From positions 3,101,358 to 3,165,357 of the forward strand of contig CM054135.1 of the NCBI GenBank assembly GCA_028751875.1: a stretch of DNA of 64,000 nt, in the 5' to 3' direction. The stretch is from Rapana venosa. Taxonomy: Eukaryota; Mollusca; Gastropoda; Neogastropoda; Muricidae. The translations under genes and the position numbers were made by a program. The notes beneath the pieces are model-generated. The model was given only the letters and a program-made list of their open reading frames with translations. It did no database searches and had not been told where the DNA came from. Below, piece by piece: positions 58,422 to 64,000 of this stretch (positions within the stretch are counted from its first letter, which is position 1; each line of letters starts with the position of its first letter).

Positions 58422-58921
58422 NNNNNNNNNNNNNNNNNNNNNNNNNNNNNNNNNNNNNNNNNNNNNNNNNNNNNNNNNNNNNNNNNNNNNNNNNNNNNNN
58501 NNNNNNNNNNNNNNNNNNNNNNNNNNNNNNNNNNNNNNNNNNNNNNNNNNNNNNNNNNNNNNNNNNNNNNNNNNNNNNNNNNNNNNNNNNNNNNNNNNNN
58601 NNNNNNNNNNNNNNNNNNNNNNNNNNNNNNNNNNNNNNNNNNNNNNNNNNNNNNNNNNNNNNNNNNNNNNNNNNNNNNNNNNNNNNNNNNNNNNNNNNNN
58701 NNNNNNNNNNNNNNNNNNNNNNNNNNNNNNNNNNNNNNNNNNNNNNNNNNNNNNNNNNNNNNNNNNNNNNNNNNNNNNNNNNNNNNNNNNNNNNNNNNNN
58801 NNNNNNNNNNNNNNNNNNNNNNNNNNNNNNNNNNNNNNNNNNNNNNNNNNNNNNNNNNNNNNNNNNNNNNNNNNNNNNNNNNNNNNNNNNNNNNNNNNNN
58901 NNNNNNNNNNNNNNNNNNNNN
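58422..58921. other. Assembly gap, 500 N
   Basis: Exactly 500 undetermined bases, a round size typical of automatic scaffolding rather than a measured distance. Order and orientation across it are uncertain. Confidence 0.99.
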
Positions 58922-59127
58922 ACTTGATGGGCGGGATACAACCCACCTTGTACGTACTCATATGCATTTTAGTAGGGTTTTTCCTTTTTTTAAACGAAAC
59001 AAACTACTTGTTGAAAGTCCAAAAGAAAGCAACTGAACAAATCTTGAAAGAATGCAGAAATTATATATGACTTGTCTGATCATGAAAGACTCAGATTTTA
59101 AAACCTTCAATTAACAGGTAGGCATAT

Positions 59128-59420
59128 ACGGGATAGCTCAGTGGTTGGAGCACTCGCTTCCCCCAGCCAAGTTAAGCAGCGTCGAGCATGGTTACCATTT
59201 GGATGGGTGACCGCTTGCGCGCCTTGGCTTCAGTACAGTTCCCCCAGTTCACCCAGCTGTAAATGGGTACCTGCCCTCTTTTAGGGTCAGGGAAGGTAAA
59301 GCAGCGAGGGAGAGGAGATGGCGCCGCCCTCAATATGCTGGCCCTAGAGAAGTGAGGTCTCTGACGCCTCGCTCCCCCTATGACCTTATAGGTTATGGGA
59401 CTCCTTACCTTTTTTTTATA
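59128..59420 (+). mobile_element. Composite tRNA/5S-type SINE, best copy
   Basis: The head starts with an A-box-like GATAGCTCAGTGG (59132-59144). About 25 bp later it carries a segment strongly resembling the 3' half of 5S rRNA: AAGTTAAGCAGCGTCGAGC (59169-59187) and TTGGATGGGTGACCGC (59199-59214), i.e. the internal promoter region of 5S genes. A central domain follows (CCCCCAGTTCACCCAGCTGT, then AAATGGGTACCTG), then AGGGAAGGTAAAGCAGCGAG, GAGATGGCGCCGCCC and a GGTTATGGGACTCCTTACC end with a T-run. No tRNA B box is seen; the 5S-like boxes may replace it. Confidence 0.87.
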
Positions 59421-59469
59421 TAAAGAGAGAGAGACCTCATGTATATAAAACTTTTAACATACTTGTTTC

Positions 59470-60746
59470 TTCAAGAAACGTTTGGTGTTACTGGTACAGC
59501 CCTCACCTGGTTTAGCTCATACCTGACTGACCGATTCCAGACAGTCACAGTAAACAAGATTCAGTCAGTACCTGCCAGACTGGAATGTGGAGTCCGCAGG
59601 GATCAGTTCTGGCCCTGTTCTTTTCACTCTCTACATCGCTCCACTGTCACATATAATTAACCGTCATCAGATCAACCATCACTTTTATGCAGATGACTCT
59701 CAGATTCTAAAGCAGTGACACTCCTGAAAATCTGCCTTCTCTCTTGACAAATATAGCCTACTGCTTTCAAGATATCCAAAACTGGATGATGGAGAACAAG
59801 TTACAACTAAACGCTGATAAACTGAAGCCATGCTTGTAGGGACCAAAACAAACTCTCTTCCATTACAACAGCTTCAATAGAATTCGGCAATGCATCAATC
59901 CCTCTATCCACTGCTGTAAAGTATCTAGGGTCATTATTGACAACACACTCTCTATGCAAAAATTCATCACCCAGACCTGCCAGTCGTGCTTCTATCAATT
60001 ACAGCGTATTAGTGCAATTCGAAAGTACCTGTCCACAGACGCAACATCAAAACTCGTAGCATCTCTCATTCTTTCACGTCTGGACTATTGCAATTCTCTT
60101 TTGGCTGGTCTGCCAGCATCATCTATCTACTCCCTTCAACGTATTCAAAACTCTGCAGCTCGACTAGTCCTCAGAAAGAAAAAATCTGAGCATATTACCC
60201 CTCTCTTGCGATCTCTCCACTGGCTGCCTGTGCCACAAAGAATAAACTATAAGATCAGTACTCTCTGTTACAAATGTCTCCACAAAACAACACCCTCCTA
60301 CCTCTGTGAATTGTCTCCACCTGTACACCCCTTTCTCGTTCCCTTCGCTCTGCTGCAGATTCCTTGTGCTTACAAACACCTAGATCAACCAGTCCACTGT
60401 TGGCCGTCGCTCTTTCTCTGTTTCGGTCCATCGATTTGGGAATGGCCTCCCTATCCTCTTCGCCAAAGACCTTCGGGGCCTCAAGACATATTTTTTTTCA
60501 AACCTAAGAATTTCCTATCCTGATTCATTTCATAGCAAACCCCTGCTTTTCAACATTCAAAAATTCTATCACCCCCCAAAGTGTATGACGTGTGTGGTGT
60601 GTGGTGTGTGCGTGTGTGTGTGCAATTGGACTTGTTAGAACTATTACTTGCTTTTGGGTTGCATGGCGGTGTAAGAATGAGTTGAGTGCAAGCGCTTTGA
60701 TTTGTCTGTGCAAGAACGCGCATATAAATTCCATTTATTATTATTG
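59470..60746 (+). mobile_element. CR1/Jockey-like LINE, 5'-truncated, broken
   Basis: The copy begins inside the reverse transcriptase (FGVTGTALTWFSSYLTDRFQ near 59474) and has frameshifts before the catalytic YADD (59685-59696). The thumb and C-terminal part follows in the long open piece 59954-60523, with LDYCNSLLAGLPASSIYSLQ, NSAARLVL, LRSLHWLPV and YKISTLCYKCL. These are usual for CR1/Jockey-group elements of marine invertebrates. The frame is lost again near 60350. The 3' untranslated region is TG-rich and the end is an ATT repeat at 60736-60746. The 3' ends at 24368-24925 and 28012-28078 belong to the same family. Confidence 0.88.
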
Positions 60747-62552
60747 TAATGAAAAGGCAAAATTTCAATTTCAGGCATGCAGAACGGGTCATCGCAAGAT
60801 GAAGGAAGTGATCCATCCCCTTCGGGTCTATTTTGTGAACCTCACTGAGTTTAGTTATGATTCTGACCCATGTGTAAAGAAAACTATTCCTACAATACTG
60901 TAATAGTAATACTACAATACTATATTAGTATTACGCTAATAATTTTTCATACACGCCCAGGTCATCTGTACCAACATCATTGAGACAATGAGAGTCATGC
61001 AAAGTTCTCAACAAAAAGCATAATTGATTGTCAACTGGTAAATAAAACCAATACTCAGATGAGCAGTGTTGTGCAAGTTTGAACAAGATGAGGAAAGTGA
61101 ATTTGAGGAAACAATTTATGTGACTGCTGCAGTGTGTGTGGTCAGTGAAAATGTTGTTGATGTTGAATGTGTGAAAGCAGCTGAATCAGATCTGACAATC
61201 ATATAACTGATGATTTAATGCAGGGCTTGAAACAGTGGCAACCATATTTACTCTTTTAAAACTGACCCCATGTCATGATGCAAATTTCTGCTGTGTAGGG
61301 CTTAAGTGGATTTTTAAACAAAAATATTATTTGTAAACAAGTTCTACATGTATATTGTATGTATATGTATGAACATAAATTTGGTGAAGGGCCCTACCCG
61401 ACGTCAGAACACAAATTATCAACATTACTACATTACTACAACTAGTTACTACACCCGTAACCTTGGCTTTAAACAAAATTTTATAGAATATCATTCAATA
61501 TATGACTAATGATGCACATACATTACAGTTTACTGGAATTCGGAGGCCCCTCTCATCGATTATGCCACTCAATATTACAAAAAGTCACACTATTTTGTAC
61601 AATGTAGCATTTACTGCAGCCTACAATGATAGCCCACTAGGCCTAGACCTAATACAGTAATAGTTTCATAACAAACCCTCGAAAAATGTCCGCTTTCCGC
61701 AATTTGGATTGCATTCCTCAATCCAACAGACGTACATCATTTGACCATGGATTGTAGCTAGCTTCGGTTGTATACAGTCCATTGTTTTGGGTTGAAAACT
61801 CCTCTGCCCATTCAAGTTCAAACAACATGCAACCCCCTTTACCCTACGATGTGCTGTTTTCGTCCAAAATGAAGTAGGCACTTTAAAAACTACTTTTAAA
61901 ATTTTTTGAAAATATGTATTTATTTTATTTATTTGATGTAAACAACGAAACTGAGTGCAGTATTTACCACAAAAAAAAGAAACAAAGCTAAATCAACAGT
62001 CTAGAGAGTAAACTGAAATCGGGCCATGAACGTAGCCTAGGCCTGACTTGGGGCCTGTTCATAAAGGGAAACGCAAAATATATATATTAAAAAATATATA
62101 TGATATCTTTGGGTTAAAAAGCTACAATTGTTTTTAAAGGTGCTTTAGAATCAACGGCAAGGGTATGAGTTCCAGTTGGAACAGTTTGAAATTATCGTTA
62201 TACAGAATATACTCAATTTTTACCTAAATTATTTACACTCCTTCCAAAGATTTACTTGCTCACATAGGCCTAGAGCAGAAATAATGGGTTTTTAAATTGT
62301 TCTTAAATGCACGAAACACAAATTTTCTAAAGATTTAAAATTTACTTATTTCGATAACTTTTCAGTTCGCTATTATTGTTTGACAATCCAGATTTATATA
62401 ATCAAGTAAAGGGGCAGGGTAGTGATTTGAGAGGGTTTTGGCTCAAGACACATGGCCCCTGCATGAGCCCCCATGAGGGCCCTTTTGGGGAACTTTACTC
62501 GGGAGTTAGGCCTAGGCGAACATTAGAACTGTCTCCATCTATCTCATCTACT
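60747..62552. other. Unassigned AT-rich stretch
   Basis: About 1.8 kb without recognised repeat or gene. Small palindromic AT patches are at 60893-60945 and 62076-62105. A minus-strand open frame at 61666-61881 has several cysteines but no recognisable domain. Confidence 0.45.
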
Positions 62553-64000
62553 GCCCCGTAGTCGACGACCGGGGGGGCACCCTCAAAGACCACAACCTTC
62601 CCTCCATTCCCCCTGTCCCCTTTCTCCAGGTTTTGTTGATTCTAGCCTGCCATTCACGATTTATCCCCCCTTTTCCCTTTGGTCTCCCTTTTTCTTCCTC
62701 CTTTGGGACAGTCCCTTTGAAAAACTGTCTTTGTAATTCCTTGGGTCTGTACATCCATACCACTTAAGTTTACGTTTTTTTCACGATCTTTAGAAGGTTC
62801 CATAGGGTCCAAGGTTTGCTGGATTCTTTTATGCCGTTTTCGTTGCTTATTGGTCTTTGTGGAATCCAAAGAGTCTCCGAAAGCACTCATCTCCCCCTGC
62901 CGTACTCTTCTCTCCAAAACGCTTCGGTCCTGATTCCAGGGATACGAAATAGGATTACAAGGGAGCCATTTGTCTGATCTTGGAGATAATGAATATTTTT
63001 CTCCCAGATGGTGTTTATTTTTTACAAACTTTTTTGTCTGTGCTCCTGCATACAAATTCGGCTTGGGTCCCTGTTTGGGTACAAGGCTCCCAGGGACTTT
63101 AAGCTTTGAAAGTTTCCAGCTTTTGGCTTTAACCCCGAATCATGCTAAAACCGTTTTTGTTAAAGTCATCATTTGGTTTTCTCTGCACTGATTTCCAGCC
63201 GTATTTTTGAGGCCTTATCCAAGTGTTCTGTTAGGCGGCAAGCTCTTTTTTCTGTCCTCTATTTCCCCAAGTCATCTGCGAAGCGAGGTTTTTTGATCGT
63301 TTTGCCACCAATGCGACTGACCTTCATAATTTTTAGGCACAGCCATGATTTCCCCAAGGAAGATTTTAAAAAGGGGCAAGTAGACAGCCCCCCCTTACTC
63401 CAACTGGGTTTTTCGAAACCAAACTCCAATGTTTTGTTGGTAAAACGCACTGGTGGGCCCCGCTGTACAGCTTTTGGACTCGATCAGGGTTTCATGATCT
63501 GACAAATTCATGGTTGCCCACAAAGCTGCTGCCACCCCTGTCAAATGCCTTTTTAAACGATAAATACATGGGAAAAATCTTTTTTGATGTTGAAGGGACC
63601 GCTCCAAAGTATTCGAGGGAATACTTTCGTTGTCGCGCCCTGCTCTGAAACCGCTTGTTCCCCCAAATGGCCTGCTTGTGGGTTCATCTATTCAAATTTT
63701 CTCAGCATGACCTTTGCTTGGGTACTATGAGGCGATTGTCGGGAATTTGGCATTGTTGTAAATTTTTCCTTTCTTGGGGGGGGTGATGAGATGACGCGTC
63801 CATGGTGTTGGCCATTTTTCCGTCTGCCAATCTTGTTTTAGAATTTAGTAGGGGCGCGATCATGGCTTCCCCTCCCTGGACCAACCCCAGCGGGGTGTTG
63901 CACCCCGCGACTTCCCCTTTTTTAGTGATCCGACTGCGTTTCCCCCCTTTTTTCTCGGGGGTAGGGGGACTGCTGGGTCTTTTTCTTCGGGGACTTTAAA
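62553..64000 (-). mobile_element. RTE-type LINE, minus strand, runs off the window
   Basis: The reverse complement matches 52300-53770 of the + strand RTE in order. The window end corresponds to the segment around GGAAAATGGCCAACACCATG (complement near 63805-63825). Then come the QNIGVWFRK region near 63410-63450, the linker with degraded FADD (near 63270), and the C-terminal RTE domain to 62553. Frames are broken mainly by extra bases in homopolymers (G, C, T and A runs), so part of the damage may be sequencing error rather than mutation. The 5' half lies outside the window. Confidence 0.87.

Noticed and set aside
58309..59036. Open frames spanning the gap
   Set aside because: They consist almost only of undetermined bases.
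59169..59220. Genuine 5S rRNA gene or pseudogene
   Set aside because: Only the internal part is 5S-like. It sits in a repeated element with a tRNA-like start and the same downstream sequence in three copies.
61666..61881. Small cysteine-containing minus-strand ORF as a zinc-finger gene
   Set aside because: The cysteine and histidine spacing fits no finger pattern that I can recognise, and nothing around it supports a gene.

Overview
This is a gene-poor, repeat-dominated stretch of an animal nuclear genome. There is no operon structure and no complete protein gene. The RTE-type and CR1/Jockey-type LINE remnants, the dense tRNA-derived SINEs and the many microsatellites suggest a lophotrochozoan, probably a gastropod mollusc. 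That is an inference from repeat style, because no taxonomic marker gene is present. A 500-base run of N marks a scaffold gap.

Layout. (1) 1-24165: one continuous C/T-rich tandem array, cut by the window start. Its basic unit is about 27 bp and contains CTGTCCTCCTCTACCC. G is almost absent from the + strand except in the CTGTCC step. Bases 1-7080 and 9231-11300 are degenerate, the rest is clean. Landmark variants recur at about 3.8-3.9 kb and about 1.07-1.1 kb, so the array has higher-order structure. One 132-bp non-satellite insert sits at 17509-17640. (2) 24166-39475: microsatellites, four minisatellites and about 17 fragments of one tRNA-derived SINE family, nearly all on the minus strand and with two different 3' ends. 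Among them lie two or three possible exons of an Ig-like gene (27237, 36447 and 36736) and a decayed duplicate of the last one (32206). (3) 39476-46560: simple repeats, a composite tRNA/5S-like SINE, a short C-rich tract resembling the satellite, and a possible LINE ORF1. (4) 46570-53812: two decayed LINEs in tandem, one of unassigned clade and one RTE-type. (5) 53813-64000: mostly unassigned sequence, a minus-strand RTE fragment, the gap, a second + strand composite SINE, a 5'-truncated CR1/Jockey-like LINE, and another minus-strand RTE copy running off the window end.

How the parts relate. All recognisable proteins are retrotransposon enzymes (endonuclease and reverse transcriptase) and all are broken by stops or frameshifts. 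The SINEs carry pol III promoter-like boxes and would depend on LINE enzymes for mobility. The main novelty candidates are the satellite with its higher-order structure, the SINE head that joins a tRNA-like A box to a 5S-rRNA-like segment, and the alternative-tail SINE family. Parts of the window (1-7080 and 62553-64000) show inflated homopolymers that look like unpolished long-read consensus, so fine detail there should be trusted least.
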